Shown: positions 36,916-47,002, counted from the stretch's first letter. The stretch: 64,000 bases of DNA from Shewanella canadensis (GCF_003966225.1 NZ_RXNU01000003.1:434001-498000); one strand, 5' to 3'. Notes: a model not told the origin generated them from the sequence alone. Numbers and translations: made by a program.

Positions 36916-39483
36916 ATGACAACAATGAATGCGAAGTACCTGAAGGATTACCTGGCTCCCGCTTTTACCATCACCCATATCGATCTTGATTTCTATTTGG
37001 ATGGGGCTGAGACATTTGTCACGGCGAAAAGTCAGGTTGTACGAAAAGATGACCAAGCGACGACCTTAGTATTAGACGGTGAAGGTATTGAGATTATTTC
37101 GCTAAAAGTGGCTGGTGTTGATACCGGCTATAGCCAGGAAGAGGCAAATCTCAGCATAGAGACACAGCTTGAAGAGTTTGAGTTAGAGATCGTGACAAAA
37201 CTCGATCCTGAAGCAAATTCAAGCCTCGAGGGACTCTATATGTCTGATGGGGCTTACTGCACCCAGTGCGAGGCCGAAGGGTTCAGACGTATCACCTATT
37301 TCCTCGACAGACCCGACGTACTTGCTGTGTACAGCGTGAGAGTCGAGGCCGATGCCAAGGCATTTCCCTATCTTTTGAGCAACGGTAATCTACTTGAGCA
37401 GGGCGAGACTTCATCGGGACGTCATTTTGTTAAATGGCATGATCCGTTTCCAAAGCCTGCCTATCTGTTTGCCCTGGTCGCTGGTGATTTTGATCTGCTG
37501 GAAGATGAATTTGTTACATCAAGCCAACGGCCGATCAAATTACAGGTCTTTGTCGATAAAGGTAACCTTCATAAGGCTCACCATGCCATAGCATCGTTAA
37601 AGAAGTCGATGGCTTGGGATGAGTCCAGGTTCGATCTTGAATATGACCTGGATATTTACATGATTGTAGCTGTCGATTTCTTCAATATGGGCGCTATGGA
37701 GAACAAAGGGCTCAATGTTTTCAATACCAAATATGTGTTGGCCGATACGAGCTCGGCGACAGATGAGGACTATCATGGTATCGAGTCGGTGGTGGGGCAT
37801 GAGTATTTCCACAACTGGACAGGAAACAGAGTGACCTGCAGAGATTGGTTTCAACTGAGCCTTAAAGAGGGGTTAACCGTGTTTAGAGATCAAGAGTTCA
37901 GCTCAGATCTCGGCTCTCGTGCTGTAAACCGTATACATGCCATTAAGGTGATAAAAAATCAGCAGTTCGCTGAAGATTCAGGACCCATGGCGCATCCAAT
38001 ACGCCCTGAGTCTGTGATCGAGATGAACAATTTCTATACGGTTACCGTCTATAACAAAGGTGCCGAAGTCATTCGTATGATGCATACCTTGCTGGGTGAA
38101 ACGTTATTTCAAGCCGGTATGAAACTGTATTTTGAACGTCATGATGGACAGGCGGTTACCTGTGATGACTTTGCCGCGGCTATGACGGACGCCAGTGGCA
38201 TAGATCTCTCACGATTTAAACGTTGGTATAGTCAATCCGGAACTCCGGTGGTCACTGTGACGGAGAACTATGATGCAGAAAAGGCAAGCTACTCTCTGGT
38301 TATTGAACAAGTCACTCAGCCAACGGCTGATCAAACCGAGAAGCTACCACTTCATATTCCGTTTGATCTGGAGCTTTTATCACCGAATGGCACCTCGATG
38401 TTGAGTCAGGTATTGAATGTTAAGGAGTCGCGTCAAGAGTTTATCTTTAATGATATTTCCGAGCAGCCAATATCTTCGCTACTACAAAACTTTTCGGCAC
38501 CGGTTAAGCTTGATTTTTCCTATTCGGTCGAACAGTTGGTGCATCTGATGCGCTATGCCAGCAGTGAAGTGGCTCGTTGGGAAGCCTCTGTTGCACTTAT
38601 CAGTCAATCTATTTGGGATAATGTTGCTAACTTGGGCCAGCAGCAATCGATGCACATCGATCCCCGAGTTACCGATGCCTACCGTGGTGTGCTTCTCAGT
38701 GAAGACCTCGATAATGCATTAGTGGCTGAAATTTTCACTCTGCCTTCGGTCTCTGCCTTAATAGAACAAACAGAGTCTGTCGATCTCGATGCGTTAGCGA
38801 TTGCTAGGGCTTTTGTGGTTGAAGAGCTGGCAATGGCCTGTGAAGATGAACTACTTAGCCGTTACCGTGAACAGGCGAGTATCGATAATGCCGGTTCACG
38901 TGCGCTTAAAAATATTTGCTTGTTGTTACTGCAAAAAGTTTCTGAGGATCATCAGAGTTTTGCCAAAGTGCAGTATGACAAGGCAGAAAATATGACTGAC
39001 AGTCTCGGTGCATTATTGGCGCTCAATGGTGAAGACTCCTCGCTACGCACCACCTTGATGTCTGATTATGAAACTAAGTGGAGTGAGACGCCATTGGTGA
39101 TGGATAAGTGGCTCTCTTTACAGGCTACGTGTGCATCGGATACCTGTTTACAGCAGCTGAAAAGGTTAACAAAGCATCAATCATTTAGCTTCTCTAATCC
39201 TAACCGAGTGCGTTCGTTAATTGGCGCATTTGCGGCTGCAAACACGGTACAGTTCCATAAACTCGATGGCAGCGGTTATGAGTTTATAACCGACACTATC
39301 ATCAAACTCAATACGTTAAACCCGCAAGTGGCGGCCAGGATAATTACGCCTCTTATTCAGTTTAAGAAGTTTGACCAAGCCAGACAGTTACTGATGAAAG
39401 CGTCGCTTAAACGGATATTAGGACTCGAAGACTTGTCAAAAGATCTGTTTGAGAAAGTGTCAAAAGCGCTCGATTGTAAGTAA
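36916..39483 (+). CDS. pepN: Aminopeptidase N (M1 family zinc metallopeptidase)
   Basis: 855 residues, near E. coli PepN (870). The M1 exopeptidase motif GAMEN lies near 259 and the zinc site HEYFHNW near 295, followed by the downstream glutamate in LKEGLTVFRD. A long helical C-terminal domain (about 540-855) follows. It takes single residues off the N-terminus of peptides in the cytoplasm and is the main enzyme of late protein turnover. AAAAGG lies at 36895. Monocistronic: a terminator precedes it and a hairpin follows. Confidence 0.96.
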   Translation: MTTMNAKYLKDYLAPAFTITHIDLDFYLDGAETFVTAKSQVVRKDDQATTLVLDGEGIEIISLKVAGVDTGYSQEEANLSIETQLEEFELEIVTKLDPEANSSLEGLYMSDGAYCTQCEAEGFRRITYFLDRPDVLAVYSVRVEADAKAFPYLLSNGNLLEQGETSSGRHFVKWHDPFPKPAYLFALVAGDFDLLEDEFVTSSQRPIKLQVFVDKGNLHKAHHAIASLKKSMAWDESRFDLEYDLDIYMIVAVDFFNMGAMENKGLNVFNTKYVLADTSSATDEDYHGIESVVGHEYFHNWTGNRVTCRDWFQLSLKEGLTVFRDQEFSSDLGSRAVNRIHAIKVIKNQQFAEDSGPMAHPIRPESVIEMNNFYTVTVYNKGAEVIRMMHTLLGETLFQAGMKLYFERHDGQAVTCDDFAAAMTDASGIDLSRFKRWYSQSGTPVVTVTENYDAEKASYSLVIEQVTQPTADQTEKLPLHIPFDLELLSPNGTSMLSQVLNVKESRQEFIFNDISEQPISSLLQNFSAPVKLDFSYSVEQLVHLMRYASSEVARWEASVALISQSIWDNVANLGQQQSMHIDPRVTDAYRGVLLSEDLDNALVAEIFTLPSVSALIEQTESVDLDALAIARAFVVEELAMACEDELLSRYREQASIDNAGSRALKNICLLLLQKVSEDHQSFAKVQYDKAENMTDSLGALLALNGEDSSLRTTLMSDYETKWSETPLVMDKWLSLQATCASDTCLQQLKRLTKHQSFSFSNPNRVRSLIGAFAAANTVQFHKLDGSGYEFITDTIIKLNTLNPQVAARIITPLIQFKKFDQARQLLMKASLKRILGLEDLSKDLFEKVSKALDCK

Positions 39484-39500
39484 AATACGCTTATCGATGA

Positions 39501-39530
39501 TGACTCCCTGCAGTCCTAAGTGGGGAGTCA
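39501..39530 (+). terminator. Hairpin after pepN
   Basis: TGACTCCC (39501-39508) with GGGAGTCA (39523-39530), 14-base loop, 18 bases after the pepN stop. No T-run, hence moderate confidence. Confidence 0.5.
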
Positions 39531-39596
39531 TAATCTGTTGTGGTCTTCTGTGTTTTATTTAGTTAGTTTTGTTTCTCATTGTTTTAGTTTGAAAAT

Positions 39597-39812
39597 ATGA
39601 CCTTTTATTTTTCTTTAAACGTAAGTTTTCACGAATTTCAACGCTATTATCAGGGGCATGTCGACAAAGTCGAAGTGCATGATAGCCATGGAAGGAAGCT
39701 TTGGATCAACGGCCGTCATTTTCGCCGGTTTTTAACTCGCTCCGGTGTTCATGGTAATTTTAAATTGGAGCTGACAGAAAAGGGAGAGCTGCTTTCTCTG
39801 CAAAAAATTTAG
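39597..39812 (+). CDS. DUF2835 family protein
   Basis: 71 residues. The family pattern is visible throughout: FSLNVSFHEFQRYYQG at the start, then WINGRHFRRFLTRSGVHGNF and the closing FKLELTEKGELLSLQKI. DUF2835 proteins are small, cytoplasmic and of unknown function in gammaproteobacteria. A poor ribosome site precedes the ATG. A hairpin follows at 39840-39873, so it is likely its own transcript. Confidence 0.85.
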   Translation: MTFYFSLNVSFHEFQRYYQGHVDKVEVHDSHGRKLWINGRHFRRFLTRSGVHGNFKLELTEKGELLSLQKI

Positions 39813-39839
39813 CTATAAGCATTAGAGTAATTACTTCAA

Positions 39840-39873
39840 ACGAGTGATTAATTTCATATTGCCAATCACTCGT
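39840..39873. terminator. Hairpin after the DUF2835 gene
   Basis: Perfect 10-bp stem, ACGAGTGATT (39840-39849) with AATCACTCGT (39864-39873), 14-base loop, 27 bases after the stop. T-run absent. Confidence 0.55.
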
Positions 39874-40053
39874 ACTCCGCTTTACGTAATCCTTTGTTAT
39901 CACACTACTTCTTCTTCCCTTTTTACTTGTAAGCCCATCTTCTTCCCTACTATTTAAATCAAGCGTTTAAATTATTGTTTTATTTTTAGCTAAGGTACTT
40001 AAATCTTTAGAAGATTTTCTCGAATTCCATCTTGCTCATCAGATGTAAATACT

Positions 40054-40069
40054 GTAACAATGGTGTTAC
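40054..40069. promoter_or_regulatory. Operator-like inverted repeat upstream of the DUF1302 cluster
   Basis: GTAACA (40054-40059) and TGTTAC (40064-40069) around ATGG make a perfect inverted repeat 70 bases before the first gene. The size and shape suit a dimeric repressor or activator. The protein is unknown. Confidence 0.4.
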
Positions 40070-40139
40070 CTGTAGGCTAACAAGATGTTGGTTGACATTC
40101 CTATAACAAGAATCCAGCAGGTTATGGAGAGAAGCTAAA

Positions 40140-42200
40140 ATGAAAAAGGTTATAAACGGCTTTAACAAGTCGACGCTTACTTTGGGGATCGTAGCGGCAC
40201 TCAGTATGGGAGTTACTTCCGGTGTCAACGCTGTATCATTTGATTGGGGAGAAGTTCAAGGAACATTCGATTCAACCTTCTCTGCCGGCGCGAGCTGGCG
40301 GGTAGAGGGACGTGACTGGGATAACAATATTGGTAAAGTGAATCATCCCAGGTTTGATTGGTCTAATTACTCTGCGTTCAATAATACTAAATATACCTCC
40401 GCCGAGATTTGGGCTCAACCTGGGTCATATTCCAGTAATGGCGACTTGGGTAATCTACTCTATTCCCAAGGCGATACAACGGCGGTTGTGTTCAAGGGTT
40501 TACACGAACTTTCACTGAAATACAAAAACTTCGGCATCTTCGCTCGTGGCATGTACTTCTATGATCAGAAAGCGAATAACGGCGACTATGGTTATAGCGA
40601 TCCGTTAACGGGTAAAGAGTACGATCCTTGTATGGACTCGGAAGCATCGAAAGTACAATGTAAAGATGTGCGCTTGCTCGATGCTTTTGTTTACGGCGAC
40701 TTCGATTTCAATGATGGGGCTAACCCGCTTACCATTCGTGTCGGTAACCAGGTGGTTTCTTGGGGTGAAAGTACCCTGATACCTCACGGCATCGGTGTGA
40801 TTAACCCTGTCGATCTCAATATCCTTAATGCGCCGGGCGCCGAGCTTAAAGAAGCATTCAGACCTCAGGGAATGGTGTGGGCATCGTTTGGAATGACAGA
40901 CGAGCTATCGGTCGAAGCCTTCTACCAATATGACTGGGAGCCTGTCTGGGTACCTACACCTGGTTCATACTTCTCGACCAATGATTTTGCCGGTTATGGT
41001 GGTTATGGCCAGAATGCTCAGTTAGGTTTTCAGGCGAACCCGGATATGAATCTGGAGTTCCTCGAAGCGGAATACAACAAACTTGCCCAGATGGTTATCT
41101 CAGGTGATTATGACTCGGCGACACTTGGCGCATTAGCCTTAGCCTATCCGATGAAGTCAACTCTGGTACAAGATCAAGCCAGTGCCAGTGATTCGGGTCA
41201 GTACGGTGTAAAACTGGGTTACTACTCTCCCGCTCTGGGTGAGACCGAGTTTGGCCTCTATTACATGAATTATCATAGCCGTAGACCTCTGATTAGCGGT
41301 ACGACTGCCGACTTTGGTCAACAGGCGATCGCCAATGATCTAGGTACTCTCGGCGCGCTTGCGGCGACGGGCGGAACGGTTGACCGTGATGTGCTGCTTG
41401 GCTTAGAGACCTTCTCCAAGGCGCAGATCGAATATCCTGAAGATATTCAACTCTATGGCTTCAGTTTCAATACATTAATCGGTGATACTTCGGTTGCCGG
41501 TGAAATTGCTCACCGTCAGGATGAACCACTGCAGATTGATGATGTTGAACTGCTTTTCGCCGCTATGCCGCAGCAGCTGGCTAATGCGGGTATAGCCCCT
41601 GAGTTAGATGGTGTTTCACAATACACCTCTTATGTTAACGACGTGGGACCTGGTGAGTATGCAGAGGGCTTTATACGCCTGGATACCACTCAAGCCCAAG
41701 CGACCTTTACTCACCTGTTCGGTCCAACATTAGGCACGAGTAATTTGGTTATGTTAGCCGAGATTGGTGGCGTGTGGATCCATGATATGCCTGGTTTTGA
41801 TGAGTTAAGACTCAATGGACCGGGGACTGCGCGTTCGGGTGGAAATCCGGATATGCCAGGCATCATCGAAGTTTTGCATAACGGTCCTGAGACCAACCCA
41901 TTCCCAACTGATTTTGCCTGGGGTTATCGTTTAGTCGCTAAGGCTGATTACAACAACCTGTTTTCTGGTGTCAATATGTCTCCTCGTGTGATCTTCTCAC
42001 ATGATGTAGAGGGTATTACGCCCGATCCTATGTTTCTGTTCACCGAAGGAAAGAAATCAGTTTCTGTCGGCGTAAACTTCGATTATCAGAATCGTTGGGG
42101 TGCAGATTTCTCCTACAATAGCTTCTTTGGTGGCGTAGGAACGACTAACCAGATGTCAGACCGTGATTACGTATCATTTAACATCAAGTACTCAATCTAA
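40140..42200 (+). CDS. DUF1302 family outer-membrane protein
   Basis: 686 residues. A signal peptide of about 31 residues ends SGVNA; the rest is rich in aromatic and alternating polar residues and ends in a barrel-like strand (YVSFNIKYSI, aromatic-rich). DUF1302 proteins are predicted outer-membrane beta-barrels, and several occur next to DUF1329 genes. Typical segments are TFSAGASWRVEGRD, RVGNQVVSWGEST and a repeated LGLYYMNYHSR type strand. First gene of a four-gene run; the next starts 18 bases later. Substrate unknown; hydrophobic compounds have been suggested for the group. Confidence 0.85.
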   Translation: MKKVINGFNKSTLTLGIVAALSMGVTSGVNAVSFDWGEVQGTFDSTFSAGASWRVEGRDWDNNIGKVNHPRFDWSNYSAFNNTKYTSAEIWAQPGSYSSNGDLGNLLYSQGDTTAVVFKGLHELSLKYKNFGIFARGMYFYDQKANNGDYGYSDPLTGKEYDPCMDSEASKVQCKDVRLLDAFVYGDFDFNDGANPLTIRVGNQVVSWGESTLIPHGIGVINPVDLNILNAPGAELKEAFRPQGMVWASFGMTDELSVEAFYQYDWEPVWVPTPGSYFSTNDFAGYGGYGQNAQLGFQANPDMNLEFLEAEYNKLAQMVISGDYDSATLGALALAYPMKSTLVQDQASASDSGQYGVKLGYYSPALGETEFGLYYMNYHSRRPLISGTTADFGQQAIANDLGTLGALAATGGTVDRDVLLGLETFSKAQIEYPEDIQLYGFSFNTLIGDTSVAGEIAHRQDEPLQIDDVELLFAAMPQQLANAGIAPELDGVSQYTSYVNDVGPGEYAEGFIRLDTTQAQATFTHLFGPTLGTSNLVMLAEIGGVWIHDMPGFDELRLNGPGTARSGGNPDMPGIIEVLHNGPETNPFPTDFAWGYRLVAKADYNNLFSGVNMSPRVIFSHDVEGITPDPMFLFTEGKKSVSVGVNFDYQNRWGADFSYNSFFGGVGTTNQMSDRDYVSFNIKYSI

Positions 42201-42218
42201 ATCACAAGGACAATAACA

Positions 42219-43583
42219 ATGAATAAACTTGGGATATTGTCGGCGTCTGTGATGCTAGCACTCAGTGCGCCAGCCGCATTGGCTAAAGTTACAGATGCTG
42301 AAGCTGCAAAGCTTGGAACCGAATTAACGCCACTCGGTGGTGTTAAAGCCGGTAATGCCGATGGTTCGATTCCTGCCTGGGATGGTGGGATAACGTCCGC
42401 CATAGCAGGTTATGAGAAGGGGATGCATCATCCGGATCCTTTTCCTCAGGACAAGATTGAATTTACGATAACCAATGCCAATAAAGATAAATACAAGGCT
42501 CATCTGACCGATGGTCAGAGAAAGTTATTTGAACTTTATCCTGACACCTACAAGATGAATGTCTATCAGACCAGACGTACCGCTTCTGTGCCTCAGTTTG
42601 TCTATGATGCGACTAAAGCCAATGCGACCCGTGCTGAACTTGTATCTGAAGGTAACGGCGTTAAAGGTGCATCCATTGGTGTGCCATTCCCTATGCCTGA
42701 AAATGGTTTAGAGGTTATCTGGAACCATGTACTGCGTTTTCGTGGTGTGGATGTAGAAACTTCCCGTAGCCAAGCCGCGCCGACGGCGAGTGGTAGTTAT
42801 ACCTTAGTTGAAACCGCCGAGGAGATACGTTTTCAGTATTCTCGTCCGGAGATCACCTTAGATAAACTCAATGCTTCAAATACCTTGTTCTACTTTAAGC
42901 AGGTCGTGACACAACCGGCGCGTCTTGCGGGTACTGCACTACTGGTTAAAGAGACCATGGATCAAGAAGCATTACCTCGTCAGGCGTGGACCTATAACAC
43001 AGGTCAACGCCGTGTCCGTAAGGCCCCTAATGTGGCCTTCGATACACCGGGTTCTGTATCTGACGGTCTTAGAACGACGGATGACTTTGACATGTTTAAC
43101 GGCTCTCCTGTTCGTTATAACTGGGAGTTGATCGGTAAGCAGGAAGTCTACATTCCCTATAATGATTACAAGCTACATTCGGATAAACTCGAGTACGACC
43201 AGATTATTCATCCCGGTCATGTGAATCCTGAGCTTGTGCGTTGGGAAAAGCACCGTGTTTGGGTTGTCAAAGCTCAGCTTAAAGAGGGGATGCGTCATAT
43301 TTATAAGACGCGTACTTTCTATATAGATGAGGATTCCTGGCAGGTATCGCTAGCCGATATCTATGATAATCGTGATGAGTTATATCGTGTTGCCTTTGCG
43401 CATGCTATTAACTATTACGAAGTACCGACACATTGGACTACGCTTGAGGTCTTCCATGATCTTCAATCCCGTCGTTATATCGCAATGGGACTCGATAATG
43501 AAGGCCGTATGTATAACTTTGATGCCAAGCTGAGTGAAGCTAACTTCACCCCTGCGGCGTTAAGACGTGCCGGTATTCGTTAA
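42219..43583 (+). CDS. DUF1329 family periplasmic protein
   Basis: 454 residues with a signal peptide of about 22 (ALAK). DUF1329 proteins are thought to have a LolA/LolB-like fold, which binds lipid in the periplasm. Family segments seen are KLGTELTPLGGVKAGN, IPAWDGGI near the N-terminus, and WTYNTGQRRVRKAPNV and YIDEDSWQVSLADIYD in the second half. It sits between the outer-membrane DUF1302 protein and the Ycf48-like and MMPL genes, so it may carry a hydrophobic cargo across the periplasm (inference). Confidence 0.85.
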   Translation: MNKLGILSASVMLALSAPAALAKVTDAEAAKLGTELTPLGGVKAGNADGSIPAWDGGITSAIAGYEKGMHHPDPFPQDKIEFTITNANKDKYKAHLTDGQRKLFELYPDTYKMNVYQTRRTASVPQFVYDATKANATRAELVSEGNGVKGASIGVPFPMPENGLEVIWNHVLRFRGVDVETSRSQAAPTASGSYTLVETAEEIRFQYSRPEITLDKLNASNTLFYFKQVVTQPARLAGTALLVKETMDQEALPRQAWTYNTGQRRVRKAPNVAFDTPGSVSDGLRTTDDFDMFNGSPVRYNWELIGKQEVYIPYNDYKLHSDKLEYDQIIHPGHVNPELVRWEKHRVWVVKAQLKEGMRHIYKTRTFYIDEDSWQVSLADIYDNRDELYRVAFAHAINYYEVPTHWTTLEVFHDLQSRRYIAMGLDNEGRMYNFDAKLSEANFTPAALRRAGIR

Positions 43584-43597
43584 TCCTCCGATACAAA

Positions 43598-43620
43598 AGG
43601 GGCATCGATAGGGTGCCCCT
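43598..43620 (+). terminator. Attenuator-like hairpin inside the DUF1302 cluster
   Basis: AGGGGCA (43598-43604) with TGCCCCT (43614-43620), 15 bases after the DUF1329 stop, followed only by ATATCTCTT. It may lower expression of the downstream pair. Confidence 0.5.
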
Positions 43621-43641
43621 ATATCTCTTAAGGAAGTCTGT

Positions 43642-44667
43642 ATGTTGTTTAGCATGCTTCGATTTGTTTTTGTTTGTTTAATCGCTACCCTTTTTCTGTC
43701 ACCTGTAGCTCAGGCGAGTGATGCAAACAGTTCAAGTAGTCAAATTCAGCCATTAGCCATCGAGTCGATCATCCTCGATATCGCGACTAAGGGCGCCACT
43801 ACAGTTGCCGTCGGTGAACGCGGACACGTTTTCATTCTTAATGGTGAAAAAGAGGGGTTGTGGACGCAAGTTTTAACGCCGACGCAGGCCCACCTCACGA
43901 AAGTATTGTTTATCACTCCTGAACTTGGTTGGGCGGTTGGTCATGATGCGACCATTATTCATACCATCGATGCCGGCCTGACCTGGCAGTTACAGATGAG
44001 CTCGCCAGAGATCGAAAAACCTTTGATGGATATTCTCTTCTTTGATGAACTAAATGGTGTGGCTATAGGTGCTTATGGCTTGTTCTATAGAACGTCTGAT
44101 GGCGGTCAAACATGGTTAGGCGAATACCATGAAGAGCTACTGTTTGAGGAAGATGTCAGCTATCTTGCCGAGTTAAAGGCAGAAGATGAGGCGCTCTATC
44201 TAAGTGAACGCAGTGCTTTGCTTCCGCACTTTAACCGCTTAAACGTGCTGTCTAACGGTCAACTCATTATGGTCGGAGAGCTTGGCTTAGTTGCCGTGTC
44301 AGACAATCAAGGCAAACAGTGGACCAAAGTTGACTTCATCTATGAAGGCTCCCTGTTCAATACCATTCAACTCAACAACACTATTTTCGTCATGGGGCTG
44401 CGAGGTCATATTTTCCAAACTGATCTCGATATGGGCAGCTGGAAAGAGGTGAAATTACCTGTCGAGTCTACGATTAACGGCGCTTTGCCGAACAATGATG
44501 GCGGGTTGGTTTTAGTGGGTAATGCCGGTGTGATAATTGATGTACCCGCTCAGGGAGAGAGTAAGATTATTCATCAGCGACAGGGAGAGAATCTCGTTGC
44601 TATTAATCAAGATCCACAGGGACATATTTGGGTGGCAGGAACAAAAGGCCTCTTCGAATTAAAATAA
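43642..44667 (+). CDS. Ycf48/BNR-like beta-propeller protein
   Basis: 341 residues. A signal peptide (about 1-25, ending AQAS) precedes a repeated pattern of photosystem-assembly Ycf48/HCF136 type: GERGHVFIL, GWAVGHDATIIHTIDAGLTW, GVAIGAYGLFYRTSDGGQTW, VGELGLVAVSDNQGKQW, GLRGHIFQT and GNAGVII, i.e. about six propeller blades. In this setting it likely acts as a periplasmic assembly or scaffold factor for the transporter next to it. AAGGAAG at 43631 is the ribosome site. Confidence 0.82.
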   Translation: MLFSMLRFVFVCLIATLFLSPVAQASDANSSSSQIQPLAIESIILDIATKGATTVAVGERGHVFILNGEKEGLWTQVLTPTQAHLTKVLFITPELGWAVGHDATIIHTIDAGLTWQLQMSSPEIEKPLMDILFFDELNGVAIGAYGLFYRTSDGGQTWLGEYHEELLFEEDVSYLAELKAEDEALYLSERSALLPHFNRLNVLSNGQLIMVGELGLVAVSDNQGKQWTKVDFIYEGSLFNTIQLNNTIFVMGLRGHIFQTDLDMGSWKEVKLPVESTINGALPNNDGGLVLVGNAGVIIDVPAQGESKIIHQRQGENLVAINQDPQGHIWVAGTKGLFELK

Positions 44668-44683
44668 TAATAGGATCCTTAAG

Positions 44684-47002
44684 ATGTTAGATAAAATGGT
44701 TAATGGACTTGAATCCTATCTATTCAGGCATAGAGCATTTGTTATTCTTGTTTTTTTAGTCACGACAGTGTTCTTAGGCTTACAGGCAAGCAACCTTAAA
44801 ATGGATGCTGCCTTTATTAAGAACATTCCGCTCAACCATACTTATATGCAGACCTACCTCAAGCATCAAAAACAGTTTGGTGGGGCTAATAGTATTATGG
44901 TTGCGGTTGAAGACAGGAGTGGTGATATCTTCAACGAGCGTTTCTTCGATGCGTTAAAGAATGTTCACGATCAGTTGTTCTTCATTCCTGGTGTCGACAG
45001 GGCACAGGTTAAGTCTCTGTTTTCGCCATCGACGCGTTTTACTGAGGTGGTCGAAGATGGCTTTGCGGGCGGCCCGGTTATACCGGCAGACTTCTCGACA
45101 ACAACCGCCGGACTCTCCGTTGTAAGAAATAATATTGAAAAAGCCGGTATTGTAGGCAGACTCATTGCTGAAGATTATTCGGCGGCCATGGTGTCAGCTC
45201 AACTGATGGATTTTGACCCTCAAACGGGTGAGCCATTAGACACACTTGCATTTGCATCTCAGCTTGAAGAGGAGCTGCGAACTCAATACGAAAATGACGA
45301 CATAAAAATTCACATTATCGGTTTTGCCAAGATGGCGGGTGATGTTGCCGATGGTGCCAAGGGAGTCGTGCTGTTTTTCCTGATAGCGATCATCGTGACC
45401 GCTATCATGGTCTATCTGTTTTCAAAATCGCTGATACTGACTTTTTTGCCACTCGCTTGTAGTTTAATCGCCGTGATCTGGCAATTGGGATTACTGACCG
45501 TGGTTGGGTTTGGTTTAGACCCGATGTCAATTTTGATCCCTTTCCTTGTCTTTGCCATTGGCGTGAGTCACAGCGTACAGATGATCAACGCGGTCAGGCG
45601 CAGGGTGGCCGATGGCAAGTCGACTAAATCAGCAGCAGCCTCGGCGTTCAGAAGTTTGTTGATCCCCGGTGGAATCGCGCTCTTGTCTGACACTGTGGGT
45701 TTTCTAACTTTGCTGGCGATTGATATCGGTATTATTCGGGAGTTGGCGATATCGGCTTCTTTAGGCGTTGGTGTCATCATTCTCACCAACTTGATTTTAT
45801 TGCCCTTGGTTATCTCATACACCCAGGTTACTCCACCGAAAAGGTCTCACGATCCTTCCAATGATGGAATAAACCATATCTGGAAGAAGCTGTCTGCGTT
45901 TGCCACGACTAAATATGCCATCTGGGTGTTACTCATCACTACCGGGCTTTACGCTCTTGGCGCTCAGCAAGCTAGCCTGATGAAAGTGGGTGACCTGCAA
46001 GGCGGCGCGCCTGCACTTCATTTTGATTCTCGCTACAATCAGGATACTTTTTATATCACTGATAAGTTTTCAATTACTACCGATGTTATGACCGTGATTG
46101 TAGAAGCCTTTCCTGAAGCCTGTACTTATCATTCAGTTTTAACAGAAATTGATGAGTTTGAATGGCTGGTCCGTAACACGCCTGGTGTAGAGGCGACTGC
46201 AAGCCTAGCGTCTGTGGCTAAGCGCGTTAATGCCGGTTTCAACGAGGGAAATCCTAAGTGGCAAGTGTTACCACGTACTACGGCAAGCCTGGTACAAGCC
46301 GTTGGTCGAGTCCCGACCACATCGGGTTTGCTCAATGGTGATTGTTCTGTCATGCCTGTTTATCTGTTCCTAAAAGATCATAAGGCCGAAACCATTGAAT
46401 TGGTGATCGATAAAGTTAAGACTCTGGCAGCTGAAATGGATTCGGAAAAGCTGAAGTTTAAGTTGGCTTCAGGTCCTGTCGGTGTCATGGCGGCAACGAA
46501 TGAGGCGGTGGCAGAAGCGCAGTTACCTATGATGCTGTACGTGTATGGTGCGGTCTTTATTCTCTGTTTAATCAGCTTTAGATCGCTACGGGCTACCGTA
46601 GCTGTCGTACTACCACTTTACGTTGTATCAACATTAGCTCAGGCACTGATGACGCAGCTCGATATCGGTCTGGCTGTTAGTACTCTGCCTGTTATCGCAT
46701 TAGGGGTGGGTATCGGCGTCGATTATGGCATCTATATTCTTTCTACTATGGCTGTGAGGCTTAGAGATGGGATGCCTGTTCAGGAAGCCTACTATGAGGC
46801 GTTGGTTGAAAGGGGAAGTGCGGTTATATTCACCGGCCTTACACTAGCGATTGGTGTGAGCACCTGGTTCTTCTCTGCACTTAAGTTTCAAATGGATATG
46901 GGGATTCTTCTAACATTTATGTTTTTAGTTAATATGTTAGGAGCCATAATTATTTTGCCGGCAATCGGCGCCTTCTTTTGGCGAAAACCCAGAGTAGAAT
47001 AG
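44684..47002 (+). CDS. MMPL/RND-family transporter
   Basis: 772 residues with the doubled RND plan: a membrane segment near 19-33, a large periplasmic loop, five more segments (about 225-400), then the same again (segment near 410, loop, segments about 615-765). The LPVIALGVGIGVDYGIYILS segment is the proton-relay region of the second half. It is about 250 residues shorter than drug-type RND pumps and fits the MMPL/HpnN-like group that moves lipids or sterol-like molecules to the outer membrane. Last gene of the cluster; a strong terminator follows. Confidence 0.88.
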   Translation: MLDKMVNGLESYLFRHRAFVILVFLVTTVFLGLQASNLKMDAAFIKNIPLNHTYMQTYLKHQKQFGGANSIMVAVEDRSGDIFNERFFDALKNVHDQLFFIPGVDRAQVKSLFSPSTRFTEVVEDGFAGGPVIPADFSTTTAGLSVVRNNIEKAGIVGRLIAEDYSAAMVSAQLMDFDPQTGEPLDTLAFASQLEEELRTQYENDDIKIHIIGFAKMAGDVADGAKGVVLFFLIAIIVTAIMVYLFSKSLILTFLPLACSLIAVIWQLGLLTVVGFGLDPMSILIPFLVFAIGVSHSVQMINAVRRRVADGKSTKSAAASAFRSLLIPGGIALLSDTVGFLTLLAIDIGIIRELAISASLGVGVIILTNLILLPLVISYTQVTPPKRSHDPSNDGINHIWKKLSAFATTKYAIWVLLITTGLYALGAQQASLMKVGDLQGGAPALHFDSRYNQDTFYITDKFSITTDVMTVIVEAFPEACTYHSVLTEIDEFEWLVRNTPGVEATASLASVAKRVNAGFNEGNPKWQVLPRTTASLVQAVGRVPTTSGLLNGDCSVMPVYLFLKDHKAETIELVIDKVKTLAAEMDSEKLKFKLASGPVGVMAATNEAVAEAQLPMMLYVYGAVFILCLISFRSLRATVAVVLPLYVVSTLAQALMTQLDIGLAVSTLPVIALGVGIGVDYGIYILSTMAVRLRDGMPVQEAYYEALVERGSAVIFTGLTLAIGVSTWFFSALKFQMDMGILLTFMFLVNMLGAIIILPAIGAFFWRKPRVE

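Larger units (their letters stand above)
39813..40139. other. Intergenic region upstream of the DUF1302 cluster
   Basis: 327 bp. It contains the hairpin at 39840-39873 and the inverted repeat at 40054-40069, both listed separately, in otherwise AT-rich DNA. The cluster promoter should lie in the right half. Confidence 0.4.

Noticed and set aside
40092..40107. TTGACA and TATAAC as a promoter for the DUF1302 gene
   Set aside because: Only four bases separate the two boxes, far too few for sigma-70.
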